Source of the DNA: Desmodus rotundus
Taxonomy: Eukaryota; Chordata; Mammalia; Chiroptera; Phyllostomidae
NCBI RefSeq assembly: GCF_022682495.2
Contig: NC_071399.1
Span: 10,707,342-10,771,341, forward strand
Length of the DNA stretch: 64,000 nt
Direction of reading: 5' to 3'
The translations under genes were made by a program, and so were the position numbers. Numbering within the stretch: the first letter of the stretch is position 1; each line of letters begins with the position of its first letter. The notes beneath the pieces are model-generated. The model was not told the origin of the DNA. It saw only the letters and a list, made by a program, of their open reading frames with translations, and searched no databases. Below are positions 32,780-46,243 of the stretch, piece by piece.

Positions 32780-33510
32780 ACTGCCCCACACTATTTTTGT
32801 AACCTAATCAAAATGTGGTATATCTTTTCCCCCACGGCACTGCCGTATTTCTTTCTTATCATGACACTTAATTTGAAGGTGGCAGACTGGAAGATGCACT
32901 GTTCTGTGACAAATTTGTAAGCCATGAATTGATCTCTGCTCCACACACAGCAATATGCAAGCGTGGTATCTTGCAACTTACCATAAATCATGTTTTACTT
33001 CCTTGCTCATAGACTTTCCGAGAGCTGAATGGCAATAGAGAGACAGATGCGGGTCAGTTCCTCACTGTCATCCATAGCTGCGAGTAACTCGTGGATGAGA
33101 TGTAACACCTGTGAGTTATGATGGTTTTTGTTTGCTTGAGGTGTCCTGTGCTGAGGACTGCTATGCCTCCATCATGACGTTTGAGTGTTTACTAGCAAGT
33201 ACTGCAAAAAACCTAAGTCATAAAGGCATGGCATTTTGCCCACGAGCTATACAATTTATCCAATGAAAAAGCCATTTTCTCTTGCGGTGTGACGCCCTGG
33301 GACAGATGTACAAGGGCGCCGCTGGGGTAGGATGGCAGGTTGCGCTGGTTGAACTAGTCCAAGTTCTCGATTTCATGGTCATTAAGAGAACCAAGAGTGA
33401 TGTCATCACACTGAGTCTTCTAACGATAGAACAGTTCCTCCTCTTCCCCAAAGGTGCTCCCCGTCTCATTTTAAAGATAATATTGGCAGGATGTGTTGTG
33501 TCCATATTGT
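32780..33510 (-). pseudogene. Decayed protein-like segment, parent unknown
   Basis: The minus strand carries successive protein-like pieces. Around 33450-33230 are 'DDITLGSLNDHEIENL' and 'SYPSGALVHLSQGVTPQEK'. Around 33100-33010 is 'AMDDSEELTRICLSIAIQLS'. At 32991-32791 there is an open frame with 'GKLQDTTLAYCCVW' and 'KYGSAVGEKIYHILIRLQK'. The last two are in one frame, separated by two stop codons; the first is shifted. No splice sites separate them, so a processed pseudogene is the simplest reading. I do not recognise the parent. Confidence 0.35.
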
Positions 33511-33514
33511 TTTG

Positions 33515-35550
33515 AAAATGTACTTACTAAAACTATACATAAGGAACTGATAGGGAGGGATGGAAGGAAAAAGTACCTTGGCCTTTAAAAAATCCCAAGT
33601 GCAGAAGAAAGTGTAGTCTTAAGTGCACTGACATTATTATCATTCATTAACATTAACTGGGCATACATACCGTCTTAAATTTTCAAGTTACACTCTGATT
33701 GTAATTTAAGTATTTTGTACACTTTCACAATCATTAATAGTAACGTGGCAATGTGTACCACTGATGTAGGAGATGAAGCACAAATCTGCAACATCAATTA
33801 GGAGATGGTGGATTGTGTAGATTGAGGAATCAATTGTTGATACGCCATGAGCAAACATTAGCAGTTCTTCCCACGCATCTAATATCATCCACTTCAGGCA
33901 AACAGGCTTTGTTTTCCTTTCTGCTTTCACTGTACCTGGCACATACATTCACTTGATCATATTGCAAGATAATTGTTGGTTTATACATTTGTTTTTCTTA
34001 TCGATATCAGTTCTAAAAGAATTAGAAACAGTTGTGGTAAAGACAGTGTATTATTATTACTTTTTAAATCTTAGCATTATTTAGAATCTAACTGAAGGCT
34101 TTTCACACAGTATGCACCTATTTTTTTAGCAAATATGTAAACAGATAAATGAATATACATAAAAAAGAATAGCAGATATATGTACTTTAGAGGTTCAAAA
34201 AAGGTCTATGAACATGATTATCAATATTCCCAGTTTTGTATAATTTAATACACTTTAAATAGAAACTGCATAAAATGTTAAATGGATCATATATGTATAT
34301 TTGTTATGTATATATTATACATATATATGTGTGTATATATATTCTGTATTCAAAATTTGTATGTTACAAGTTATCAATGTTAAATAGGCTTCCAGAATAC
34401 ATATATTCTCAAGTGGGGAAATTGGCTAAAATATGGAAAGAACATATATACAGTATTAATGCATATCTCCTTGAAAATCCTTTATCTGAAAAAGTCCAAG
34501 TAATCCAAATATCCAAAATAAAGTACTCTGAGTACAAGTTCTTTGAGTAGGGATTTATTTTTGAAAAAGGCTGTCATAGGTTATGCGGAATAAAGTTTGA
34601 TGAGCCATATTTCTATTTGTTCTTAATTCTTCTATGCCATGTTAATCAGAAAAACATGAGTGTAGAGTACATATACTAGTTGTGATATTGTTTTCTTTCA
34701 ACTCTTCTGTTCTCAACAATTACAACAGCAACTACAAAAACAATGAAATGTAAATAGATTTTCTTTCTTGCATTCTTTAAGCCACTTCACAATGGGCTGA
34801 AATTTTTACTCCCATTTACTTAACTATTCCAGGATATATAAAGGAAAGCTGGAGAAGTGGAGGGTGGATTGATTACTAGGCTGGCATAAACTCTCAGAGT
34901 GCACACATGGTGGACTGTGAGCATTGCCATACTCTCTAAATTCAGTCAAAGTCTGAAGAAGGAGCTGACAGAGCTGACCGTGTCTACCATAAAAGTGTCA
35001 ACATTCGACAACCTTCTATTTCTTCTTCCTGTTTCTGGTCTGCTTCAGGCCACTTCTCATTTTGGAAATTTCTGGATCCCAAGACGTAAATTAGTGGTTT
35101 CACTGAAATGTAGTTATTTTGGCCATAAAAACATGTAATTATGAAACATAATAATTAAAATAAGAAAGTCCAATAATGTTTAAAAAGTAACAATAAATTC
35201 TATAAAATATAACAATATTTCACAGAGTTTAAAGTTATGATAAAGTTCTAGAGTGGATTTTCATAAGATGGCTTTGAGCTTTCACAAAGTCAGTGGCAAT
35301 CAGTTGGAGGTGGGATGAATGAACTAAGTTGAAGTAATCCTGAATTATCAATATTTTTCTTTAGTAGACCTTTTGAACAGGACGATTTGAAAAGTGCTAT
35401 AAGCATGCTATATCTGAAATGCAATAATACATTTGAAAGACTATTTATTGAATAAATTTAACATGTAACATTGTGAAAATTGATCATGCACTGTGTTATT
35501 TTGATACAATTTTATATTTCAATGTGAATGTCATTGTAGCAATATTCATC
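33515..35550. other. AT-rich unique sequence, no gene seen
   Basis: No repeat family can be named. A low-complexity AT/TATG tract lies at about 34287-34345. The open frame at 34275-34550 is driven by that tract. Confidence 0.55.
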
Positions 35551-35559
35551 CCATTACAT

Positions 35560-36260
35560 AATTATAGTACATTATTATTGTCCATATTTATTACACTGTG
35601 TTCTATATCTCCATGGCTTATTTACTAGTTGTTACAAGTCTGTACAATTAAACACTATTGATATTTTCTCTCTACCCCTCATTCCTTGGTAAGTACCACT
35701 TTACTAAGTTTTTTACAGGTTTGGTTTTTTCGATTCCATACATAAGTGATGTCACATACTACTTGTCTTTCTCTGTATGACCTATCTCAGCATAATTATC
35801 TCAAGGTCCAAGCACGATGGCAAGATGTCCTTCTTTCTCGTGGCTGAACGCTGTTCCATGGTGTATGTACACCGCATCTCTTTTACCCATTTGTCCGTTC
35901 ATAGGCATTGAGATTGTTCCCATATCTTGGCTACTATCTTGGCTATTGTGAATAATGCTGTGGCAAACATGGAAGTGCATACGTCTCATCGAAACCCTAT
36001 TTCTTTGGGGTATAAATGCAGAAGTGAAATTGTTGGATCACATGATAGATCTATTTTGAATTTTTTAAGGAAACTCATATCGTTTTTCATAATGGTGGAA
36101 CCAATGTACATTTTTACCAACAGTTTATAAGGGTTCCGTTTTCACCACATCTTCCCCTATACTGAAGGCAGGCATGCGAACAGCTGAGAGGTGATATCTC
36201 ATTGTGGGTTTGATTTGCATTTCCATGATGGTTAGTGATGTTGAGCATCTTCTAATGGGC
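35560..36260 (-). mobile_element. L1 ORF2 3' region (antisense)
   Basis: The + strand includes 'gattccatacataagtgatg', 'ctgttccatggtgtatgtac', 'tcttggctattgtgaataat', 'gttggatcacatgatagatc' and 'gatttgcatttccatgatgg'. These are classic complement landmarks of the L1 ORF2 end and proximal 3' UTR in mammals. Frameshifts and stops make it non-coding. Confidence 0.85.
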
Positions 36261-36589
36261 CTGAAAAGGACATTTTTGATAGTACTCTGGGCAAAATAGC
36301 GAAATGTGGACAGAATGATTATTCGAGTAAATTTATAACTAACTAAAAGAACAAATTTTATGAAGATTAAAAAAATGAATGTTTCCCGAGGTTTACTATT
36401 ATCCCGGGTGAGCGTGTGGGTAGTCTGCTTCACCTGTATAGCCTTAGTCCTGTTGTACTATTTCCTGTTATGATGATCAGAAAAAGAAGAAATGAAGCTG
36501 ACCTAATGACATAAAACTTAATAGGAACTACATAAAAGCTGGGCTGGGTGGATATCATTTAAAAGTAATACAAAGCAGGAAATTTTATC

Positions 36590-37030
36590 TTTTGCACAGC
36601 ATGGATGAACCTGGAGAGTATTATGCTAAGTGAAATAAGCCAGTCACAGAAAGGCAAATACCATACAATTTCACTCATATGTGGAATCTAATGAACAAAT
36701 TGAACAGACAGACAAAATAGAAACAGACTCATAGATACAGAGAACAGATTGACAGCTGTCATAGGGGAGGGGGATGGGGGAGCTGGGTGAAAAAGTTGAT
36801 GGGATGAAGTAAAAAAGAAAAAAAAATCTCATAGATACAAAGAACAGTATAGTGATTACCAGGGGGAGGGGGAAGGGGTAAAAGGAGGGTACATAAAGAT
36901 GGAAGGAGACTTGATTTCAGCTGGTGAACACACAATACAATATACAGTTGATGTATTACAGAATTGTGCACTTAAAACCTATATCATTTTACTAACCAAT
37001 GCCACGCCAATAAATACAATAAAAATAAAC
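36590..37030 (+). mobile_element. L1 3' end (sense)
   Basis: 'cagcatggatgaacctggag', 'ctaagtgaaataagccagtc', 'ccatacaatttcactcatat' and a G-rich stretch are followed by 'ggtgaacacacaatacaata' and 'gtgcacttaaaacctatatc', ending near 'aataaatacaataaaaataa'. The repeated 'tcatagatacagagaacag' block (about 36729 and 36829) shows a partial internal duplication or two overlapping tails. Confidence 0.8.
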
Positions 37031-37034
37031 TGCA

Positions 37035-40000
37035 TAAACAAATATAAATAGTACATGTAAAAATACTTATAGCCTTCCACTATCATTCTTTTATAAATTA
37101 AGCTAATATATATATATTTTTTATTTTTTAAAAAACTTATTTAAGAATAAGCCATCTATTTTCTTGAACTGGCAGAGTTGCAGAAAGGTTAGAGCAAAGA
37201 GTATTCCCTTACAGTATAGCTGACTTAGTGTTAGATTTTTAAACCATGAAAAGTAAAGGGCCACATACCAATAGGAGGAAGAGGCTGCATACTTTGTGTT
37301 AATAACTACATGTACTTATTCACTGATGAAAACAAAACTACTACAATCAATTCATTAATAAGAAGCAAATAAGCTCAGTTCAGTACAGTTAGAAACATTT
37401 CTGAAATTAAATTAAAGGCAAATATGGAAAAAATTACCTAAAAGCGAGATGAAATATTTTACAGTAAACTATTTTTAATGGATACTCATATTTATTTTTC
37501 AAAGAAGAAAATGCTACCACATCTTAAATGTAGTAAATTCTAGAATAATTTGATGAAAAAGAGTAAGTAATATTTAATAAACTATAAAACCTATGATGTA
37601 TAAAAATCATGGTGCATGAAATTCTAATACAGACTTTTATCCCTTTTGGTGGAATGTAGTTAAACCAAGAACTGTCATATTAAATCAAATGGGCATTGCC
37701 TGCAGGCTTTTCTTTCCTGAGTCAGAGGTTAAGGGAAGAAGGATATTGAGCATTTAAAATTGAACCCCAAGACAAAAAGCTTGTATATCCCAGTAGTGTT
37801 GACACAATTTGGTCCTGAAGGTAGGCTGAGAGTTGATTTGACACAAAGTGGTTGTGATAGCTCCAAAGCTACCTGTTTTATGCAGTGAAAGGTAACGCAT
37901 GGGTTTCCGAACATTTCTGATAAATAAAGTTGGAAATGGGCAGACTGTCTCAAGTCTACGTTTAAATGAAGATGAAGTAAGTGTCAAACGCCTGTCATGT
38001 GTCTGGATAGCTGTTCCCCTGAATGTAAAGTAAAAAGTTATACCTTTTGAAGGAACTGGTAGATTTTTTGACTGACTCTGGAATAGAACCACCGTGACTG
38101 ACAGAGTTACTGAAATTAAAATAGATGTTAATTGGGTAGCTGTTTAAAACTTTCAGAGGTACTTAAATTAAAATAGATGTTAATTGGATAGTTGTTTAAA
38201 ACTTTCAGAAAAGGCAGAACATTAAATGCTTTCATCAGACATTCTACGTTGTAAGTGAAATCTCTGTTCCCGCTATCTTTCATTAACATAATTATTATGG
38301 GAATTTGGTTAAATGCGGATGTAAAGGGACAGTTGCATGTTTAAATAGGCCTAATTTCAGCTGCAGTGTTTTAGACAAAGGATTGTGTATAGTCAAAAAT
38401 GTAAATCTGTACACAGTATGGCTGTACTTTTGTTTTCATACTTTTTATTTGCTTGCTTTGCTCTCATGAATTTAAACTACACTTATAACGAAGGCTGATA
38501 AATTGTATCATAGATGCATTTTCTTTCCTCCAAGACATCCTTTAACAGCTGATTATTTATCATCTAGCTGTGAAAAAGAATTAGCTGTCTTTATAACTAT
38601 GCATTTGAATGACATTCTTTAACCTCATTTTATCGAATTTTAACCTGGCAATTAACAAAACAAAACAAAATAAAAACTTGCATTAGAATTTGGTGTAGTG
38701 AAAAATCTGCGAGTTAGTCCATATGTACTTTACCTTTCATATTTATTTTCTCTACTTCTGAATAATTCAGTAAATTTGTATAAATTACTTGAACTACTAC
38801 TAGCTAAAACACAAGTTAAACACACACAGACATCCCAACACATACCAACATGTGTTAACATACATGTTCATATATATGCACTTATGATTTAATAAATAAT
38901 TCAAAATTTTAAATTTAGACCATCATATTATTCATACAATGTTGGTGTTTTCAAATAAACGATCTCTTTTCCTTCTAATGAAACGTTCTTAAAAATGCAG
39001 AAAAGAAGTAGTTTAATCTTAGTAGTTTATCCTAAATTATATTACTTTTAAATGTCAATAAAAGGAAAGGAAACCTATGGTTAAAACTCTCTTCCCCTTG
39101 TTGCTGGCTTCCAGCAGGAGGTAACTTAGTCACGTTGGCTGGATTTCAAATGCTAGAGAAGCCCGGGACTCACTGCTGCATTCGCGGCACTGGGTGGGGT
39201 CCTGTGAGTGGGAACTGGAGAGACATCACATTGTTAAAGTGACACTCACTGCCTCAAGAGCATAAGGCCTGAAGAATATTTAGGTTCTTACTGTGTTGTT
39301 GAGGCATATTGCCCATAGGTCTTTCATTTAAGGATCGGTTCATGTTTTGTAGTTCAAAAGGTCAACATCATAGAAAAGGACATTTAGAAAATGGAAGCAA
39401 AAACCTATTGTAGCAATATGTGTGTGTTTAATATAAATGTACAAAAAAAACCCTGACTTGTAAACTGCATGTTTTTTGGATTCCCTTTTCTCCTTAATAA
39501 GATACATTTAAAACCCTATTTCCTATCTTTTGGAAACTTCCATACCCAGTCCAATAATTCTGTTCGTGTGTGTATGTGTATGTAAAGGGGATGATTATAT
39601 ATATATATATAATTAATTTTCTGGATCCTAATTCTTACCTCTGTTAGGGTTTGTTGCTGTTCTTTCAGCTTCCCCTACCATTCACATAAATGTTGAATTC
39701 ACTGCTAATCTTGGTTTCCACTAAAGATACAACAAAACACAATAAAGCAAAAAATAATTTAAAAATAAAAACAAAACTAAAGGTCTTTCTTTACATACAA
39801 CTCTAAGCTTTTCTTTTTAAGTTCTGGTGAGAACAAGGAGGACTTTTACCCCTGCAATGGGACTGACTAGAAGAAACTCAGCAGTCTGCGTCCCTGTTCT
39901 TAGAATAGAAGTTCTATCAATCTTTTATATCCTGCTGCGCTCTCCTTTCTGTACTGCTATACGTTAAGACCATTAAAGTTGGTTTGGGGGAAAGACAAGC

Positions 40001-40725
40001 TAGTTATTTATCAAATCCATTTCTTCTCCTTGGACATATATTTCTAGATGACATTTCCCAGCTTTGAAATTTAAAATTAAATTATTACTTTGAAGCGAAA
40101 GCGTTGCTGTCTTGTGCTGCTGTCCAGTGTCTTCAATTCCTGTGGCTGAAAATATGGCTGTTGTCTCATGTCTGCAAATTATTGTTTCATATATTTTGAC
40201 TAAGTTTTCCATTTAATTAGAGAGGGGAAGTAAATTTCACCCCTGTTATTTCATTTTGGCTGAAAGAGGAAGTCCATATGACATTGCTCACAGAGGCCAC
40301 ATGAGCTCTTGACCTCCCTTTGGCACCAGGTGAGATGTGTTGGCACGCGTACTGTAGTTCATTTTCAGCCCTTGACCTACTTCCTTTCCACACAGGAATT
40401 ACTGAGAGTGATCCTCAAAAAACCCCTTGCATGCAAATCTTCATCTTTAGCTCTGTCCACTGGGGAATTGAATCTAAAAAAAAATCTTCTGTTAATTCTG
40501 CATATTCTTTGCCATCCACTTACTTGCTCTATATGGAAATTCAGAAGATCATGTAGAAGATGGTAGAGGCCCAAAAGAAGGAAACCTGGGAGCCTGAAGG
40601 AGAGCCACCTCCTTCATCACAGACTGCTATTTGAACTTGATGTCAACAAGAAATAGACTACTATTGTGCTTGAATACATAGGCCATAAATTTGTTTGAAT
40701 ATACAGGAGTGTATTCAAACATATC
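37035..40725. other. AT-rich unique sequence with a 52-bp duplication
   Basis: No gene was found. Small features are a 52-bp-period tandem duplication at 38107-38209 and an (AT)n run near 39597-39611. The minus-strand 112-codon frame at 37754-38092 has no recognisable motif. Confidence 0.55.
38107..38209. repeat. Tandem duplication, 52-bp period
   Basis: Copy 1 (38107-38157) and copy 2 (38159-38209) share 'aaattaaaatagatgttaat' and 'gtttaaaactttcaga', with about four substitutions. This is a local duplication of modest age outside any named repeat. Confidence 0.85.
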
Positions 40726-40729
40726 TTTA

Positions 40730-40835
40730 TTAAATTTTTATTGAATTTAGTGGGGTGGCTGGTTAATAAAATTATATAGGTTCAGACATACATATTTGAC
40801 AGAGAAATAATGTACACACATACACAGACACGTTG
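40730..40835 (-). mobile_element. L1 3'-terminal fragment (antisense)
   Basis: 'tttattgaatttagtggggt' and 'ggttaataaaattatatagg' are the complement of an L1 3' terminus. The sense equivalent 'cctatatcattttactaacc' is visible at 36979-36998. It is short and diverged. Confidence 0.65.
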
Positions 40836-40839
40836 GAAA

Positions 40840-43715
40840 AATGCTGATAATGTTAGAGTAGCTAGCATTGCTTTTATTAACATAGTTTACAGCTCTCCAT
40901 CAGGCATTTTTATTCCAGGTGAGTTAAAAACTGTCTCAGGGACCTGAGCTCCACCACCACTCATGCAGCGGCTGCCATCGAGGCGGGGCACCCTGGGACC
41001 AGCCCCAGGTTCCTGGCATGCAAATGCTGTCCCCTTGGGAGACCCCACCACCTTCCATAATGCTGCCTGAGCTTGAGGCACAGGTCTGGACACTCAGGAG
41101 AACTGCAATTTGTCGGTCTCCTCGCTGTCCCTGCCTTGGAGTTGGGCCACAGCCAGTAGAAATGGATTTTGGAGCAGTGTGGCTTGAATCATATCCTAGT
41201 ATTTTCCATCCGGATGCTCATCATTCTTCTTCTTTTTATTATTTTTAAACTTTATTTTTTAGCATGTTCTAAATAGCTAGATGTGTTTCTGGGATTTCTA
41301 TACTGGGACAATTTTACTCAGGAAAAGAAGATTCATAGAATTATCATACTCTGACTAAAGTTGTAAAAGTAGTCAGTGCTAGAAAAGGAGATTTAACACC
41401 AGGGTTGTTATTGTAAATATAAATAAATAACTAAAACCCAACAATACACAAATAAGATGCTTTTTGCCCTAATACTGTACTAGGTTGTGTTCCATGAACA
41501 AAATTACGAAATGGTGAGTTTTTAAAGTGGCTGAGTCAAAGATGAATGGGTGAGAATGGTAGCAAATGAAGCTAGAAAAGTAATTTGGGTACTTTATCAT
41601 CTTCTTAAATCTTAGCCTACTTCGGGGTTTACCTAGGAAAGCTTTTAATTTAACTCTCAAAGGAAACCAACCTATTAGTAGAGTCATGTGTATATTTCAA
41701 TTTCTAATAGGTTTCCTTTTCTTTTTCTTTATAAATGTAAGGAACATTTTCTTTAAGAGTATGGCACCTGTACCCCTTATTCTCTCCTTCAGCATGTGGC
41801 TAATTCTGTTTCGAATGTTCCCTCCTCCACTCTACCTTTAATACAGTGTCAGATATGTAATTATGCCGTTAACTGGAGCAGCAGGGGAAGATCATGCAAT
41901 TTTTCCCCTTCCATGACCTGAAAGGGTTCAATGTGTACTGCTTCTTCTCGTCATCATGTAGAACTGGGTTAAGATGTCTCCAGAATTTAGAAGTAATGTT
42001 AAAAATAGGGAGAAACAATATGATATGGGTGGGATGAGCTTCTGGCATGGGAGTTACTTTCAGAGATCTGTTCATCTTTGATTAATTGGAAATACCTAAT
42101 TCCAATTAAGTTTTCTAAGTCATTGTGTCATGAAAATATGACCAAAGTTAAAGAATATTTTGTGACTCCATCAAGTTCATTGTAAACTTAATGAAGGAAA
42201 AAAGTTCTGTTAAATAGAGATACTGTCCCAGTGGAGAAGGAAAGATTAAAGTGCAGATTAGGAAGAATTCATGAATTTTTATTCTGGGCAGGCACAGAAG
42301 TTTTTGAAATGTTGCATTATTTTCAGCAGGGCTATATTATATCCTCAGTTGTGTGGTCATTTTTTTTTAACCTCAAATTTTACCATAACACAAACTAAAT
42401 ATTTCTCAAAACTATCTTTCCTCATCTGCTTGGGGTCCATGTTGACCAAAGAAGACTTCAAAGATTCACTTCATTTCCACTGTACATTGAGTACAATGGG
42501 GAGTGGGCATCGGCGTTTAAGTAGCGAAACAGAGATGAATTTGCCTTCTACCTTAGTAAGTCATTAGAGTTAGCCTCTGACTGATTTCATTCAATGCTGT
42601 TTTCTCTAGAAAACATTGGGTTTTCAGATCAGTCCAACATCTGTGGGGAATCAAGAAAGAAAAAGGCAAGCCTGGGAGTCTACAAGGGCCTGGCTGGGCT
42701 GACAACGAAATCTTCTCCCTGATAACTGTGTGACCCCAACAACACACTTTTACAATGTTTCTTTGCCTTCTTGCCCACATCGCTCTTTTGTGAAACCATC
42801 TCTAGACCCTGACAGCACTGCTGAAATAGTATTTACTCATTCAAAGGCCAATATTCTAAAAATTCATTGAAGAACATAAACAATACAGAACATATTCATC
42901 AGTGCTTATTTCACTGCTAATGAAAAACTCAGCAGATAGATCTGCATTCCATTTTTAATTCTGGTTTGAGAGACAACAGAATCATATCTTAATGACAGAG
43001 AGAAAGGTGAGAGGAAAATGAAAGCCATCAGCTTGCACACTGCATTTCCTATTGAGGTGAAACCAGAGAGGGAAGAAGAGCTTCAGTAGTATTGCTTACA
43101 TCAGTAGACTGACTATTTAAATAAAATAGCACCTAACTACATTTGTCTTCTTCTTAGGATTTGGCATCGTCCCCAGGTTTAGTTCCTTAGAGCATTCCAT
43201 TTTGAACTGCCCACGTAAGGTTGAGAGATGACCTCCCACATCTCCCATAACGTCTCAGGATGCGACTTTAGTCCAAGTTGAGATGCTCGCAACAGTAAGA
43301 ACTACCCATATAGTTCATCAATCTTGCTAATGAGCTGACGATTGGCCTCTCTCTGGTGTGACATCCTGGCATCCTTGATCTTTTACAGAAAGAAATTAGT
43401 GCTGGCATTTGGTAGAAAGCTCCAAATGGGCTTAATTGGAATTTTTCAGGGTAAAATAGAATGTTCAATTTTTAGCTTAATGATGAGGCTGGGACTATCA
43501 ACATACCAGACTTGAGTTCAGTTAAGGTAATTATGTGGGCAAAATGAAAGTGCAATTAGGCTATGCCAGCCTCTACTAAGTGCAATTATTGAGAACACTA
43601 CCCTGGAAAAAATAGGTTCGTTCTTTAGATTTGCTCTTTTAATTTTATTCAGCTTTACAGGTTTGTTCCTTTTATTTTCACAGAGATGGAGGGGCAGAGG
43701 AGAGGGGGAAGAGCT
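40840..43715. other. Unique sequence, no gene seen
   Basis: 40890-41200 is GC-richer, with short open frames on both strands and no recognisable domain. The rest is ordinary AT-rich DNA. No repeat could be named. Confidence 0.5.
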
Positions 43716-43719
43716 ACCC

Positions 43720-43815
43720 AAGACACAAGTGTGGTGACTGTGGGGGTGGGTCGGAAGAAGATAGAAGGGGGATAAATGATGATGGAGAAAATAAAATAAA
43801 TTAAAAAAATTAAAA
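43720..43815 (+). mobile_element. Short L1 3' tail
   Basis: 'gtgactgtgggggtgggtcg' and 'agaagggggataaatgatga' lead to 'aaataaaataaattaaaaaa'. This resembles the end of an L1 3' UTR truncated to about 100 bp. It could also be simple A-rich sequence. Confidence 0.4.
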
Positions 43816-43819
43816 ATTT

Positions 43820-44930
43820 CAAATATTTTCCTTTTATAAGAAACACAGAGTTAACAAGCAGATCTAAAATATATGTAGCAAAGGAAGATAGCTTTAAGTA
43901 TTCCTTCTCTCTTTTGTAAACAATGAAGTAAAATACATGAAAACGTATATTTGCATGTGCTGTTTGTTGAACTAAAGGGATACTCAGGATGTAGAAAAGA
44001 AAACAAATTATCATGAAAGTTTAATCATTTTGGCCAGGTTGGTAATTTGCAGGTTAATTACTGACACATCAATTGCTCTGTCACAAAATAAAACCGTCCG
44101 CAGTGTCTGGGCCACGAGATTGTTCGTCTGATGACTTTGGCTCTGAGAAGGATTGAAGGAGGCTGAGTTTATGACGAGCCCTAGGACTCCCCTAGCACTG
44201 CCTGTGGAGATTAAAATATAGACCTGACAATTTTAGGGTGCCTAAGAAATACAAAGTCACATCCATTCCTGCAATGTCAGTTTGACAGGGTTGCTAGTTA
44301 AACAAAAGTGCACACGGGCAAGTGAATCTGAATTTGTTTAAAATTTGGCGAAGGTAGCAACTTCATGGCAGAAGATTAACGTGAGAAGAGACTATGTTTC
44401 TCTCAAGCGTTTTTGCTGCTGTTGTACTGACCCGACCCATATGAAACATGTTACGTCGTTAACTATCTCGTTGTGAGTCCTTTTAAACCACCAGTTGAAG
44501 GGCCTTGGTAGCAAAAGAATATCATACTTCTTTTTTTTCAGTGACATACCTTTGTCTAAGTATAGAAAATAAGGCTGGAAAACTAAATTATTACTTTTTC
44601 TAAACTGCACTGAGGAACATGTACTTTTTCAAAAATTTTCATCCACTTCACTATTTTTTTGATGTTGTAAGAAATTTTATCTACTGAGTCAACTGCATTT
44701 GCTAAGTAACAGAAATATTCACCATGTACCTTGGATATTTAATTTTATATTATTTTATTGATCCATATAACAATCAGAAAGTGTCACTCTTGTTTTTATT
44801 TCATATAGGAGAAAACGGAAGGTTAATTAATTTGCTCAACATTGTGCAACTATTAAGTGGATTAAGCAATGACTCTTTTTCTTTCTCAGCAGAAGCATAT
44901 GTATAGTTAACATATGCTTATGTTCAGTGT
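43820..44930. other. Unique sequence, no gene seen
   Basis: No repeat or exon could be supported. 44040-44210 is slightly GC-richer ('ccgtccgcagtgtctgggcc') and otherwise unremarkable. Confidence 0.5.
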
Positions 44931-44934
44931 GAAT

Positions 44935-45165
44935 GCTGAAGTGATTTAGACTGGAATCCTTATTTCATCAATTACTAGCTATGCAACCTTGGACAAGATA
45001 CTTCATTTACTTTTCTAACTCTCAATGAATTTATCCTTAAGAGGGGATAATAATAGTATCACCTCCTGAGATGCATCTGTAAGGCTTATATGAGATAATG
45101 CATACCATCTTTTTAGTGCCATGCCTGGAAAATTTTAAATTCTCAAAAAGTAGTTATATTTTTAA
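44935..45165 (+). mobile_element. MIR SINE (sense)
   Basis: 'ttactagctatgcaaccttg', 'acaagatacttcatttactt', 'aagaggggataataatagta' and 'tcacctcctgagatgcatct' precede 'tgccatgcctggaaaatttt'. This is the standard MIR order from the core to the 3' end. Confidence 0.8.
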
Positions 45166-45254
45166 TAACAGATATAAAGTTAGCAGAAATTGAGCCCAGG
45201 GAAAGTACTTGGTATTTTGCATTTGCTTGTACACTCTTTAAAAAAAATAAACAA

Positions 45255-45470
45255 ACAACTTTATTTATTTATTTTTAGACAGAGGGGAAGGGAGGGAGGA
45301 AGAGAGGGAAAAATGTGGATGTGCAAGAAAAACACTGATCGGTTGCCTCTCATATACACCCCCAACTGGGAATCAGGCCTGCAACCCAGGCATGTGCCTT
45401 GACCAGGAAGCAAACCGGTGACCTTTTGCTTTGTGGGACAATCCCCAGCCAACTGAGCCACACCAGTCAC
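45255..45470 (-). mobile_element. VES SINE (antisense)
   Basis: The + strand starts with the T-rich tail 'ctttatttatttatttttag' and 'acagaggggaagggaggg'. It passes 'ggcctgcaacccaggcatgt' and ends at 'gagccacaccagtca' near 45469, which is the complement of the VES head 'tgactggtgtggctcagt'. The open frames over it are spurious. Confidence 0.85.
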
Positions 45471-46243
45471 CTACCCTATGTCTTTAACTGGAGCATTAAG
45501 GCCATTCAGCTGGTTATTAGGGATGATTGATCTATATTTTAGTTGCAATTCCAGTTTGGTTCTGGGAGCAGGTTAAGTGTAGCTTCCACCTACTCCACCA
45601 CGTCTTGGACCTAGTATTCAGCAATTCAGTTTTGAAGTACCTAAAACATACATGGAGCAGTGAGGAAAATGTTTTCTATATTATGATATAAGATTCAATT
45701 TAAAGAAGGCAATACATTTAGAATTCATCATCAGAAACAAGACTAATTAAAATCATACACCTCAATTCTAATTTATCAAATGTTAATTTCATGCTGTTTT
45801 TTTCCTCTGATTTTTATTGTCTTTCAAATAACTTTCATTAAGACATTATTACTCACAATTTAACATATGCCTATTCATTATATAGCATATTTTATAACCT
45901 CAACTTTCATTTCCACATCCCACACATATGTACCAAGCACCTGCTGTATTCACCCCGCTGTGTCAAGAACTATGAGACATTGACCAGGTCTGCCTGTGTT
46001 CTGCTCTCACCAAACCTTTATTCTACCTCACAAGACGCTGAATAAGAGACTGTGATGTTCTAAGGTACAGGAGGACTGAGGTGACCCTCATCTAGTCTCA
46101 GATAAAAGCTTCCTGAAAAAAATGACATTCATACTGAGAATATGAAGGAGGAGAGGCAGACAGCAAGGCAAGGAGGGTGTGAGGTGGGGTTGAAAACAAC
46201 ATGTCAGACAGGCAGATTAGCCTGGGCAGAGAACACATCTAGT

